Of a stretch of DNA of 64,000 nt, positions 16,970 through 24,505 are shown piece after piece (position 1 is the stretch's first letter; every line of letters starts with the position of its first letter). The position numbers and the translations under genes are program-made. The notes below the pieces were generated by a model. It was not told the origin of the DNA. It saw nothing but the letters and a program-made list of their open reading frames with translations, and searched no databases. Origin of the DNA: Fenollaria massiliensis (lineage in GTDB: Bacteria > Bacillota > Clostridia > Tissierellales > Peptoniphilaceae). The stretch covers positions 76,249 through 140,248 of the forward strand of contig NZ_HG326225.1 in the NCBI RefSeq assembly GCF_000312505.2, read 5' to 3'.

Positions 16970-17332
16970 TTATTTACTATTACCTTCAAATTTCTTAGGG
17001 TTTTTTAATAACTGTGAATACAATTTACATAAATTCTTTGATAAATTATTCAAATCTTCTTGCATCTTTTTTACATCATTTTTATAAATAACTGCGTTTG
17101 TATTTGCAACTTTTGCAATCTGATTTATATTATTCCCCACTTTAGAAATTTCCCATTGCAAATCTCTAAACGGATTAAGATCAACTACATTAATTTCTTT
17201 TTCTAAAACACATTCTCTTATAAAATGGCTCATAGTTTTGCACTTAGCTTTTCTCATTTTCTCTTCAAAAAGGTCTCGCTCTTTTTCTGTCAATCTGATT
17301 TCTAATCGTTCATTTCTAACTCTGTTTTTCAT
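16970..17332 (-). CDS. mobC: MobC-family relaxosome protein
   Basis: 120-aa ribbon-helix-helix protein that helps the relaxase at oriT. Conserved pattern RNERLEIRLTEKERDLFEEK, CKTMSHFIRECVLEKEI and the C-terminal NNINQIAKVAN helix. AAAGGAG precedes the ATG. A second gene with the same N-terminal half lies at 59791-60003. No relaxase gene follows, so the element could only be mobilised in trans. Confidence 0.85.
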   Translation of the reverse strand: MKNRVRNERLEIRLTEKERDLFEEKMRKAKCKTMSHFIRECVLEKEINVVDLNPFRDLQWEISKVGNNINQIAKVANTNAVIYKNDVKKMQEDLNNLSKNLCKLYSQLLKNPKKFEGNSK

Positions 17333-17360
17333 AAAATTCTCCTTTCACTACCTACTTAAT

Positions 17361-17475
17361 TGGGGTCTTAGGGCTCTCCCTAACATGCATAAAATTATTA
17401 AAAAATAAACATAGTTTGAAAGTTTTTTAATCAAATTTTTCGCAAGTGTACGGACACTTGCTGTGCTTGCTACTA
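17361..17475 (-). other. oriT: oriT-like site, copy A
   Basis: Upstream of mobC. Holds GTTAGGGAGAGCCCTAAGAC (minus strand, 17365-17384, IR TTAGGG/CCCTAA) and an 8-bp hairpin GCAAGTGT-acgg-ACACTTGC (17442-17461) flanked by GTAGCAAGCACAG and CGAAAAA. The same blocks, in the same order relative to mobC, are found at 59652-59763. Conserved inverted repeats directly before mobC are typical of oriT; nicking is inferred. Confidence 0.7.
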
Positions 17476-17697
17476 ACATATTTACAATAAACACCAATAA
17501 ATTGTTCAACAGAAAATGTAATTGTAATTGTAATTTGCAAAATTAAAACTATTAAAATCTGATAAATTATTTTTTACCTATTAAGATGTTTATATTATCT
17601 AGCTTTTATTTTTATTAATTCTATTTGAAAAGTTTTTAAAGTACAATTACAAATTACAAAATTACAATTTACTTAAATTTAAATCTCCTATTATTTT
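17476..17697. repeat. AT-rich region with iteron-like TGTAAT repeats
   Basis: TGTAATTGTAATTGTAATT at 17517-17535 and the inverted relatives ACAATTACAAATTACAAAAT at about 17643-17662 flank about 100 bases of A/T-rich DNA downstream of the VapE-like gene. They may be binding sites for a replication or segregation protein. No ORF. Confidence 0.45.
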
Positions 17698-19107
17698 TTA
17701 ATTATCTTTTTTCCATTCTTCAGGTATGCTTTTTTTATCTATTTCTATAAAATCAAAATTAGAATTTATTTTCTTTTCATAATACATAGTTACAGGGATT
17801 GATACACCACTTGGCGATATTCTTTTAGTTTTAGATAGACGAATCGGATTCCATTCTGGAAAATAGTTATACATGATTTCTGAAAATGATTTTGACTTAA
17901 TTTGATATCCTTGCATAAGTAATTCCTTAAAACATGTAATGTTTGGTTCTACACTACTTCTTTTATATTCTTCTAAGAAAGATCGAATTTCTTCTACATC
18001 TGGATTCAGGTATTTAAATTTTTCTTGTTCTTCTTTTAAGTCTTTTAAAAAATCATCTGGCAAAGTCCATGAGTGAGATTTGTTTTTATATATTTCATAC
18101 CCTAACGCAAATGCCTGGCTAAAATCTTTTTTTATTGTATTGAGATAATCTTCTTCGGACGCTCCTCCTAGAAAATCTTTATCTAAATAAATTGGTTTTA
18201 ATCGTTTATCTTTGTTGCATGCAACTGGAAGATATCTCCTCTCGCCTGTATGATCATTAAGAAAAGTTATTTCATTTAATGTGCCTATAAATATACAAGT
18301 TCTTGGAACATCTTTTGAAAATTTTTCATAAGGGATTCTAATTCTATCATTTAGTTTTGATAAAAAAGATTTCGCCTCATTAGCAGATTTTGCATTTCTT
18401 AATGCAACAAATTCTTCGATTTCTACAACTGTTTTGCCCATCATATTCATTATAGAATCTTTTCCTTGTATTGTATCTAAAGTGCAAAACCAATCGTCTT
18501 TTAGAGCAAGGTATCTTGCGAATGTAGATTTGCCTATACCTTGTCCACCTACAAGTACCATCATTTCATCAAACTTAGATCCTGGTTCAAATATTCTTTT
18601 TATTATACCTAAAATCATATGTTCCATAATCCAGTTATTTAAGTCTGTATCCTCCGACCCTAAATAAGTTGGCAGCAATTTTCTTATGGCGTTTTTATCT
18701 CCATTCCAAACAAGACTTTCAATATACTGTACTGGTGGACTAATTTCATTCTTATTAGCAACGTATTTAACTGCCTCTAACATTTTATTAGAATTGTAAT
18801 TTATTCCAAACTGTTTTTCTATTTCAATGCCTAGCCTATTATTTAATGAATCATCCCAAAGACGAATTTCATTTGGTTTAATATTTTTTTCACCTATAAT
18901 TTTTCCTTGGAATTTAATCTCCTTTGTAAAGCTATCACGAAAAATTTTGCCTTCAATTATGTTGTTTTCAATACAGTATTTAGGATTTAAAATCGTTGTT
19001 ATAACATTATTTACATTTTGATTTACAGTGCCATTTCCATTAATCTTAAGGTCTGAATTTAAATATGTTTTATCAGCTTCAGGAAATATTAAATTGCTAT
19101 AACTCAT
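17698..19107 (-). CDS. VapE/VirE-family ATPase (primase-helicase-like)
   Basis: 469 aa of the virulence-associated E family (P-loop superfamily 3-like helicase), used for replication of satellites, IMEs and prophages. Walker A VLVGGQGIGKSTFARY near residue 188, then TVVEIEEFVAL as Walker B, and the TCIFIGTLNEITFLNDHTG sensor segment with Arg finger ERRYLPV. Starts with an overlap of the small upstream gene's stop codon. Likely replication protein of the integrated element. Confidence 0.85.
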   Translation of the reverse strand: MSYSNLIFPEADKTYLNSDLKINGNGTVNQNVNNVITTILNPKYCIENNIIEGKIFRDSFTKEIKFQGKIIGEKNIKPNEIRLWDDSLNNRLGIEIEKQFGINYNSNKMLEAVKYVANKNEISPPVQYIESLVWNGDKNAIRKLLPTYLGSEDTDLNNWIMEHMILGIIKRIFEPGSKFDEMMVLVGGQGIGKSTFARYLALKDDWFCTLDTIQGKDSIMNMMGKTVVEIEEFVALRNAKSANEAKSFLSKLNDRIRIPYEKFSKDVPRTCIFIGTLNEITFLNDHTGERRYLPVACNKDKRLKPIYLDKDFLGGASEEDYLNTIKKDFSQAFALGYEIYKNKSHSWTLPDDFLKDLKEEQEKFKYLNPDVEEIRSFLEEYKRSSVEPNITCFKELLMQGYQIKSKSFSEIMYNYFPEWNPIRLSKTKRISPSGVSIPVTMYYEKKINSNFDFIEIDKKSIPEEWKKDN

Positions 19108-19294
19108 GATAAAACCTCCACTTTTTAAATAACCTATAATTAGAGCATTCGCAAGGAGTATATTTCATAAATTTTATAGTATTCTTAATAACATTTTTAA
19201 AACACTTAATATAATTTACATCATCTTTTTTACAAGTTACTTTCCTTTTCTTTTTTTTCATTTCCACCAGCAAATATTTACACTTATTTAACAT
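19097..19294 (-). CDS. 65-aa basic Cys-rich protein
   Basis: Start reading MLNKCKYLLVEM chosen because AGGAGG lies eight bases upstream; the longer frame up to 19420 lacks a site and overlaps a small-RNA hairpin. Rich in Lys and Cys (TPCECSN near the end). Its stop overlaps the VapE-like start (ATGAGTTATAG), suggesting translational coupling. Family not known. Confidence 0.55.
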   Translation of the reverse strand: MLNKCKYLLVEMKKKKRKVTCKKDDVNYIKCFKNVIKNTIKFMKYTPCECSNYRLFKKWRFYHEL

Positions 19295-19310
19295 TTTTTT
19301 ACCTCCTAGC

Positions 19311-19339
19311 TTGTATAAATATAGCTCCTGTGGTATAAT
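19311..19339 (+). promoter_or_regulatory. Promoter for an antisense small RNA
   Basis: TTGTAT (19311-19316), 17-base spacer, TATAAT (19334-19339) with GG before it. It points against the direction of the surrounding genes. Confidence 0.55.
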
Positions 19340-19345
19340 GAGCTT

Positions 19346-19409
19346 GCTACAGAACACTTCACAGGAGTGTGGGCCTTTACTCGCTATAGTAAAGGCTCTT
19401 TTCTTTTTT
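19346..19409 (+). ncRNA. Candidate counter-transcribed small RNA
   Basis: Sixty-odd bases between the promoter at 19311-19339 and an intrinsic terminator: GCCTTTACT-cgctat-AGTAAAGGC (19373-19396) followed by TCTTTTCTTTTTT. A first hairpin ACACT/AGTGT lies at about 19354-19370. It is antisense to the end of the RHH gene and to the leader of the 65-aa/VapE genes, the layout of plasmid copy-number RNAs. Expression is inferred. Confidence 0.5.
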
Positions 19410-19745
19410 AAGTTGTTCATAAATTTCTAATACATATAATAAAATGTCGCTATCTTCTCCATCTAATTTCCCATACTTTTTGATAACTTTTGCTAATTGA
19501 AATATTTCTTTAGATATGCTATCAGCAAGTCTATAGTCAGGCACAATATTAATCATGGTATTAGATAGCATACTGATAAAATAATCTTGTTTTTTAAGCC
19601 CACTAAGTTCAATTTTTTTACATATTACATCATATTCTTCTTCTGAAACTCTAAAATTTAAAATCTTATTTCTTTTTCTGTTTATATTAGGCTCTTTTTC
19701 TTTCTTTTTAGCTTTTAAATTTTGCATATACTTATTTCTAAACAT
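19377..19745 (-). CDS. MobC-like/RHH accessory protein of the element
   Basis: 122 aa. Basic N-terminus, then ILNFRVSEEEYDVICKKIE and GLKKQDYFISMLS, the ribbon-helix-helix pattern seen in proteins encoded next to VapE in small integrative elements. The start MFRNKYMQN has GGAGG nine bases before it and overlaps the end of the integrase gene by eight bases. The stop lies inside the small-RNA terminator hairpin. Confidence 0.65.
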   Translation of the reverse strand: MFRNKYMQNLKAKKKEKEPNINRKRNKILNFRVSEEEYDVICKKIELSGLKKQDYFISMLSNTMINIVPDYRLADSISKEIFQLAKVIKKYGKLDGEDSDILLYVLEIYEQLKKEKSLYYSE

Positions 19746-20859
19746 AGGTATCATCCTCCAATAATTCATTCCAGTTATTTTGTGTCTTCTCTCTAAGATG
19801 TGTTAAAGAAATAGCCATTTCTTTTTGTTTGCTTGGGAATAAATGTGCATATCGGTAAGTTATATCGATTGATTCATGCCCAACTCTATTTGCTATTGCC
19901 GTTGCAGAAAAACCAAGCTCTATCAATAATGATACATGAGAGTGCCTCAAATCGTGTATTCTAATCCTTTTCACGTCTGCTTTTTTTGAACCTCTATCCA
20001 TTTCATGGTGCAAAAAACTTCTTGAAAAGTTAAATATCAAATCTTTGGGTTTTAATTTGTAAAACCCTTTCAAGTAAGATTTAATTTCATCCGATAAAAA
20101 ATCCGGCATAACAATTGTTCTTATGCTTTTCTTAGTCTTAGGTTCTGTAATAATATTCTGTCCATCAATTCTTTGCAAAGACTCATTAATTGTTAAAGAG
20201 TTTGTGTCGAAATCAAATTTTTCTTCTGTTAAAGCTAAAAGTTCCCCTAATCTTAGTCCACACCAATACAATATCTCAAAAGCCACAAATGATTCTGGTT
20301 TATCTTTAATCACATTAGCAAATAATTCATACTCATCCTGTGTCCAAAAAAGCATTTCTCCTGAATCTTTTTCTCCTATTGATCCTACATCTCTAGCAAC
20401 ATTAGTTTTTAAGTTATAGTATCTGCAAGCATGATTTAGTATACTACTAAATTGAGCATGAATTGTTCTAAGATAAGTATTAGAATATTTATTACCTCTG
20501 TCATCTTTAATTTTCATTAACTCATTTTGCCACTGTATAATTGTTACTTTATTTATATCTTTCATTGATAAATTTGCAAAATATGGCATTATTTTATTAT
20601 CTACAATGTATTCCTTAGTTCGCCATGTATTTTCTTTAACACGTGGCTTTTTATCTCTTTTATATAGCTCGAAAAACTCTCTAAATGTCATATCAATAGA
20701 ATCAGCGTACTGATTTAAGAATTCTTTTTCCCAATTATTAGCTTCTTTTTTTGTTTTAAACCCCCTTTTTTTCTTTACTAGTTTTTCGCCCCTCCAATTT
20801 GTGTAATTAAATTTGCAAAACCAAGTTTTGTTTCCGCTTTCATCTCTAAACGCTGGCAT
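19738..20859 (-). CDS. int: Tyrosine-family site-specific integrase
   Basis: 373 aa. N-terminal arm-binding AP2-like domain (WFCKFNYTNWRGEKLVKK), a SAM-like core-binding domain (about 60-150), and a catalytic domain with Arg in WCGLRLGELLAL, Lys in TKKSIRTIVM, HDLRH motif near 303, VGHES, and the nucleophile Tyr in YRYAHL near 336. All catalytic residues are present, so it should be active. It follows the excisionase-like gene by one base. Confidence 0.95.
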   Translation of the reverse strand: MPAFRDESGNKTWFCKFNYTNWRGEKLVKKKRGFKTKKEANNWEKEFLNQYADSIDMTFREFFELYKRDKKPRVKENTWRTKEYIVDNKIMPYFANLSMKDINKVTIIQWQNELMKIKDDRGNKYSNTYLRTIHAQFSSILNHACRYYNLKTNVARDVGSIGEKDSGEMLFWTQDEYELFANVIKDKPESFVAFEILYWCGLRLGELLALTEEKFDFDTNSLTINESLQRIDGQNIITEPKTKKSIRTIVMPDFLSDEIKSYLKGFYKLKPKDLIFNFSRSFLHHEMDRGSKKADVKRIRIHDLRHSHVSLLIELGFSATAIANRVGHESIDITYRYAHLFPSKQKEMAISLTHLREKTQNNWNELLEDDTYV

Positions 20860-20860
20860 T

Positions 20861-21055
20861 TTATGCCTCCTTTACTTCTTTAGATCCATAACAATATTTT
20901 TCCATAAAATATCTTCTATTAACTTTTCCTCTTTGTACTCTATATCCTAGTTCTATAAGATCTCGATTCATATCATTAATAATTTGATATGCTGTTGTTC
21001 TACTAATATCTAGGAATTCTTGTACTTCTTTTGCATTCATAAAAATACTGTTCAT
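20861..21055 (-). CDS. xis: Excisionase-like HTH protein
   Basis: 64 aa with MNAKEVQEFLDISRTTAYQI, a MerR/excisionase-type winged helix, and a basic tail. Directly upstream of and nearly overlapping the integrase, with an AAGGAGG start. Probably directs excision and may regulate int. Confidence 0.8.
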   Translation of the reverse strand: MNSIFMNAKEVQEFLDISRTTAYQIINDMNRDLIELGYRVQRGKVNRRYFMEKYCYGSKEVKEA

Positions 21056-21139
21056 ATAGTCCTCCTTTCAATTTTATTGTAAGATTCTACATTCCTAAGA
21101 TAATTAGGACGAGCACTAATTTAAATAACTTACTTTTTT

Positions 21140-21194
21140 AGTTCATATTCGAACTGTTTAAATATATTATATCAGTTCTTTTATGTTCTGTCAA
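21140..21194 (-). promoter_or_regulatory. xis-int promoter with palindromic operator
   Basis: Minus strand TTGACA (21189-21194), 17-base spacer, TATAAT (21166-21171). AGTTC-atattc-GAACT, a perfect 5+5 palindrome at 21140-21155, lies just downstream, and further AGAAC/GTTCT halves lie in the spacer and toward the divergent repressor gene. Likely bound by the HTH protein at 21325. Confidence 0.75.
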
Positions 21195-21324
21195 TAGTAT
21201 TTTTTAAATAATTATTAGAAAATATTATTCATATTTCAAATAATATTATTAGAACATTTTTGTTGCTATTTTATTTTTATTATGATAAAATATATTTATA
21301 AAATATAATTTGGGTGGTGTAATT

Positions 21325-21756
21325 ATGATTTCTGGAAAAAAATTAAAAAAACTTAGACTATTACGGGGTTTAACACAAAATCAATTAGCCATTAAATCTG
21401 GCATAACCGATGCAGCAATAAGAAACTATGAGTTAGGGAATAGATCTCCTAACAAAGAACAACTAAGAAAAGTTGCAGAAGCTCTTAATTGTGATATATC
21501 AGCATTAATTGACCACGAAGCTAACTCGCCTTTTGAAATAATGCAAATAATTTTTGACTATGAAAATGACATGAAATTTAGGCCTATAACAGGAGGCGGA
21601 GAAACAACAAGTCTGTTATCCAATGATATTGATTTTAATAATTTTCTAATAGAATGGGATGAAATGAGGAAAAAACATTATAATGATGAAATAACAGATG
21701 AAGAGTTTGAAGAATGGAAATTATCATATCCAAAAAAATCAAGATTTTTAAAATAA
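21325..21756 (+). CDS. Cro/CI-type repressor of the integrative element
   Basis: 143 aa from MISGKKLKKLR (GGGTGGTG upstream). N-terminal HTH: LRGLTQNQLAIKSGITDAA then NYELGNRSP; the C-terminal half is acidic and of unknown fold. Divergent from xis-int, with a shared palindromic operator, which suggests it holds the element in the integrated state. Confidence 0.8.
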   Translation: MISGKKLKKLRLLRGLTQNQLAIKSGITDAAIRNYELGNRSPNKEQLRKVAEALNCDISALIDHEANSPFEIMQIIFDYENDMKFRPITGGGETTSLLSNDIDFNNFLIEWDEMRKKHYNDEITDEEFEEWKLSYPKKSRFLK

Positions 21757-21772
21757 AAATATGTACGCAAAA

Positions 21773-21806
21773 AGACCGCAGCTTGAAGCTACGGTCTAAT
21801 TTTTTT
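21773..21806. terminator. Bidirectional intrinsic terminator
   Basis: AGACCG...CGGTCT with inner AGCTT/AAGCT (21773-21797), T run on the plus side and TTTTTG on the minus side. Serves both the repressor and the convergent membrane gene. Confidence 0.8.
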
Positions 21807-22245
21807 ACATTTCTTTTTCAAATTTAGAATGCCAAAATACTGCATATATTTGTATAGAAAGATAGATTGCAACTAGTATTATTATTTGTAACTCATCAAC
21901 ACCCATCAATGAAAACATAATAAGCATGGCTGCAAAGAGATAGGTCATTAAGTCGTAGGCCTTTGCCTTTGATTTTTCTGCAATCAATACGTTTCTTTCG
22001 TCCTTCTTATCAATTTCAAGCTGTCTTATTAACTCTTTGTTATTTTTTGTAGAGAAATATTTAATTATATTTCCCATGAAATGTCCGAAAACTCCACATC
22101 CAATACCGATAAATAAATACGGAATAGCGAGGACTGTCTTATTTACACTATCGATGCTTTTGTGAAGATAGAATCCCGTTAAAACCAGTGCTACTCCAAA
22201 AAATACTAAAATCCAATCTTTTAAGATGCTTTTGTTTCTATTCAT
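21805..22245 (-). CDS. Four-helix membrane protein paired with an HTH regulator
   Basis: 146 aa from MNRNKSILKDW (AGGAGGAAG upstream). Two helices near the N-terminus, a charged loop ENELIRQLEI-type stretch with DERNVLIAEKSKAKA, then two more helices. The RN-x-x-I-x-E-K-S-x-A-KA segment is common in DUF2178/DUF6442-like proteins encoded with small XRE regulators. Function unknown. Confidence 0.7.
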   Translation of the reverse strand: MNRNKSILKDWILVFFGVALVLTGFYLHKSIDSVNKTVLAIPYLFIGIGCGVFGHFMGNIIKYFSTKNNKELIRQLEIDKKDERNVLIAEKSKAKAYDLMTYLFAAMLIMFSLMGVDELQIIILVAIYLSIQIYAVFWHSKFEKEM

Positions 22246-22444
22246 TTTCTTCCTCCTCATAAATAAAAATATCTTCAATTGTCAATTTAAAAAATTTAGC
22301 AATTTTAAAAGCTAAAATAATTGAAGGATTATACCTTCCATTCTCTAGAGAACCGATGGTCTGCCTTGACACTTCAAGGATATTTGCCAGTTCTTCTTGA
22401 GTAATTCCTTGACTTTTTCTAATTTCTTCAAGTCTATTTTTCAC
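22238..22444 (-). CDS. Small XRE-family transcriptional regulator
   Basis: 68-aa protein of the YgzD/YozG-like type: RKSQGITQEELANILEVSRQ, TIGSLENGRYNPSI. Overlaps the downstream membrane-protein gene by eight bases, the usual regulator-membrane pair. Confidence 0.85.
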   Translation of the reverse strand: MKNRLEEIRKSQGITQEELANILEVSRQTIGSLENGRYNPSIILAFKIAKFFKLTIEDIFIYEEEENE

Positions 22445-22550
22445 ATTTAATTACCTCCCATCAAATGACAAGTTAACTTTACATATATTATAATTCTTTT
22501 TAGAGTAAATGTCAAGTAAACTTTCCATTTTTTGTGATGATAAATTTTAT

Positions 22551-22619
22551 TTATGGTGTTGGTTTAATATAAATTTTTGATATTTTGTTTAGTCTTATTT
22601 CTGGTCTTTTTCTTGCCAT
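22551..22619 (-). CDS. 22-codon basic ORF with a sequestered ribosome site
   Basis: Reads MARKRPEIRLNKISKIY and five more. AGGAGGA lies six bases upstream but is part of the 12-bp stem at 22626-22657. It may be the start of a truncated MobC-like gene or a regulated leader peptide. Confidence 0.35.
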   Translation of the reverse strand: MARKRPEIRLNKISKIYIKPTP

Positions 22620-22625
22620 AAAAAT

Positions 22626-22657
22626 TCCTCCTGATTATGATTATCTAATCAGGAGGA
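22626..22657 (-). promoter_or_regulatory. 12-bp hairpin covering a Shine-Dalgarno
   Basis: TCCTCCTGATTA-8-TAATCAGGAGGA, perfect, followed on the minus strand by ATTTTT. It could be a weak terminator for guaA transcripts or a translation block for the short ORF. Confidence 0.55.
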
Positions 22658-22825
22658 GTTTATATACACAAACTAATTCAAAGTCTCAATTTTTTGTCCA
22701 AATGTAAACCACTTGGAACTATTATTCAATTTATTCTTTTTTACTTCCAGTACCATTTGAGTACCAGTAGCCATTTTTCATTCTCTATATAGCTTGTAAT
22801 CAAGCCATTTTAGAAAATTTTGCGA

Positions 22826-24361
22826 TTACTCCCACTCGATTGTTCCTGGTGGCTTAGAAGTAATATCATACACCACTCTATTAATTCCTTTTACTTCATT
22901 AATTATTCTATTCGAAATTTTCGCAAGTATATCCATATCTATCGGATAAAATTCTGCTGTCATACCGTCTGTGCTTGTTACGGCTCTTAGGGCGCATACG
23001 TAGTCGTATGTTCTTTCGTCGCCCATAACGCCAACTGTCTTGATGTCTGGTAGTGCGGCAAAGGCTTGCCAAATCTTTCTATATAGGCCGTTTTTCTTTA
23101 ATTCGTCTATATAGATGGCGTCTGCTTCACGAAGTATGTTTAGTTTTTGCTCTGTTATTTCACCTATAACTCTGATTGCAAGGCCTGGTCCTGGGAACGG
23201 ATGTCTATAGATAAGGTCTTCATCTAGGCCAAGCTCAAGTCCTATGGCTCTTACTTCGTCTTTGAATAACTCTCTTAGTGGCTCAATAAGTCCTTCGAAA
23301 CCTATGTCATCTGGTAGACCGCCTACGTTGTGATGACTCTTGATAACTGCTGAACCGTTTGTACCTGATTCAACTACGTCTGGATATATGGTTCCTTGAA
23401 CAAGGTAATCGATTTTACCAAGTTTCTTTGCTTCTTCTTCAAAAACTCTGATAAATTCTTCGCCGATGATTTTTCTCTTCTTTTCTGGTTCTGATACGCC
23501 AGCTAATTTATCTAAGTATCTCTTTTGAGCGTTAACTCTTATGAAGTTGATCTTAAACCTATTCTTAAATATCTCTTCGACTTGGTCACCCTCATCTTTT
23601 CTAAGTAGACCATGGTCAACGAAGATACATGTAAGTTTATCGCCTATTGCCTTGTGCATAAGGACTGCGGCTACTGATGAGTCAACTCCGCCTGATAGTG
23701 CTAGTAGTGCTTTTTTATCGCCAACTTTTTCTCTAATCTCTTTAACTTTATTTTCAATGAAATTTTCGCTCGTCCAATCTCCCTTAAGACCCGCTATGTC
23801 ATAAAGGAAGTTTCTAATCATCTTGTCGCCATCGATTGAGTGTTTTACTTCTGGGTGGAATTGTACTGCGTAAATCTTTTTTTCTTCATTTTCCATCGCT
23901 GCGATAGGGCAATTGTCAGTTGATGCGATGCACTTAAAGCCTTCTGGCAATTTGGATATGTAGTCAGTGTGACTCATCCAAACTTGACCGCTTTCAACGC
24001 CCTTAAATAATTTTGACTCTTTATAGTGGCAGATGGTCTTGCCATATTCCCTATTCTTCTCAGAGCCCTTCTTTACCTCGCCGCCTAATAAATGCGCTGT
24101 TAATTGGTCGCCATAACAAATACCTAAGATAGGTATGCCTAGTTCAAATATTTCCTTTGATATCGATGGTGAATCATCAAGGTAGGCTGAGTTCGGTCCG
24201 CCTGTAAAGATAATTGCCTTAGGGTCCTTCGCTTTTATTTCTTCGATGCTTTTAGTATAAGGAATTATTTCTGAGTAAATATTGTTTTCTCTGACGCGTC
24301 TTGCGATTAATTGCTTATACTGTCCGCCGAAATCTATTACTAAGACTAAATCGTGTTTCAT
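22826..24361 (-). CDS. guaA: GMP synthase (glutamine-hydrolysing)
   Basis: Makes GMP from XMP, ATP and glutamine. 511 aa, full length. Class I amidotransferase domain with Cys in [15 protein letters not shown] and His/Glu in [11 protein letters not shown] pyrophosphatase P-loop [13 protein letters not shown]-terminal dimerisation domain ending KPPGTIEWE. Preceded by an extended -10 TGATATAAT and AGAGGTG. guaA 3' ends are common integration targets, which fits the neighbouring mobile DNA. Confidence 0.98.
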   Translation of the reverse strand: MKHDLVLVIDFGGQYKQLIARRVRENNIYSEIIPYTKSIEEIKAKDPKAIIFTGGPNSAYLDDSPSISKEIFELGIPILGICYGDQLTAHLLGGEVKKGSEKNREYGKTICHYKESKLFKGVESGQVWMSHTDYISKLPEGFKCIASTDNCPIAAMENEEKKIYAVQFHPEVKHSIDGDKMIRNFLYDIAGLKGDWTSENFIENKVKEIREKVGDKKALLALSGGVDSSVAAVLMHKAIGDKLTCIFVDHGLLRKDEGDQVEEIFKNRFKINFIRVNAQKRYLDKLAGVSEPEKKRKIIGEEFIRVFEEEAKKLGKIDYLVQGTIYPDVVESGTNGSAVIKSHHNVGGLPDDIGFEGLIEPLRELFKDEVRAIGLELGLDEDLIYRHPFPGPGLAIRVIGEITEQKLNILREADAIYIDELKKNGLYRKIWQAFAALPDIKTVGVMGDERTYDYVCALRAVTSTDGMTAEFYPIDMDILAKISNRIINEVKGINRVVYDITSKPPGTIEWE

Positions 24362-24478
24362 TTAATCACCTCTTGTAATAATTATATCACAAGTTTATTT
24401 TTAAAGCTATAAATTTTAAAGACTTTATCAAAATAGTTACAATTTTGTTAAAATTGTTATCCACCTCTGCTAAAGTGG

Positions 24479-24484
24479 TATAAT
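24479..24484 (+). promoter_or_regulatory. -10 box for the SLH protein gene
   Basis: GTGGTATAAT 22 bases before the start codon. A TTGTTA at 24454-24459 is a possible -35 but the spacer would be 19. Confidence 0.5.
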
Positions 24485-24505
24485 ATATACAAAGGAGATG
24501 ATATT

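Larger units (their letters stand above)
22445..22825. other. Intergenic remnant region between element and guaA
   Basis: Holds a 22-codon ORF (22551-22619), the strong hairpin 22626-22657, and a further small open frame near 22683-22790 (MATGTQMVLEVKKNKLNN) of uncertain status. It probably contains an element boundary, but I found no direct repeat that proves an att site. Confidence 0.45.

Noticed and set aside
22790-22850. att site at the guaA 3' end
   Set aside because: guaA is a common target, but I found no second copy of the guaA end in the window, so the claim is not supported.
24362-24505. Purine riboswitch upstream of guaA
   Set aside because: The leader is about 20 bases, too short for an aptamer, and the sequence shows an ordinary extended -10.
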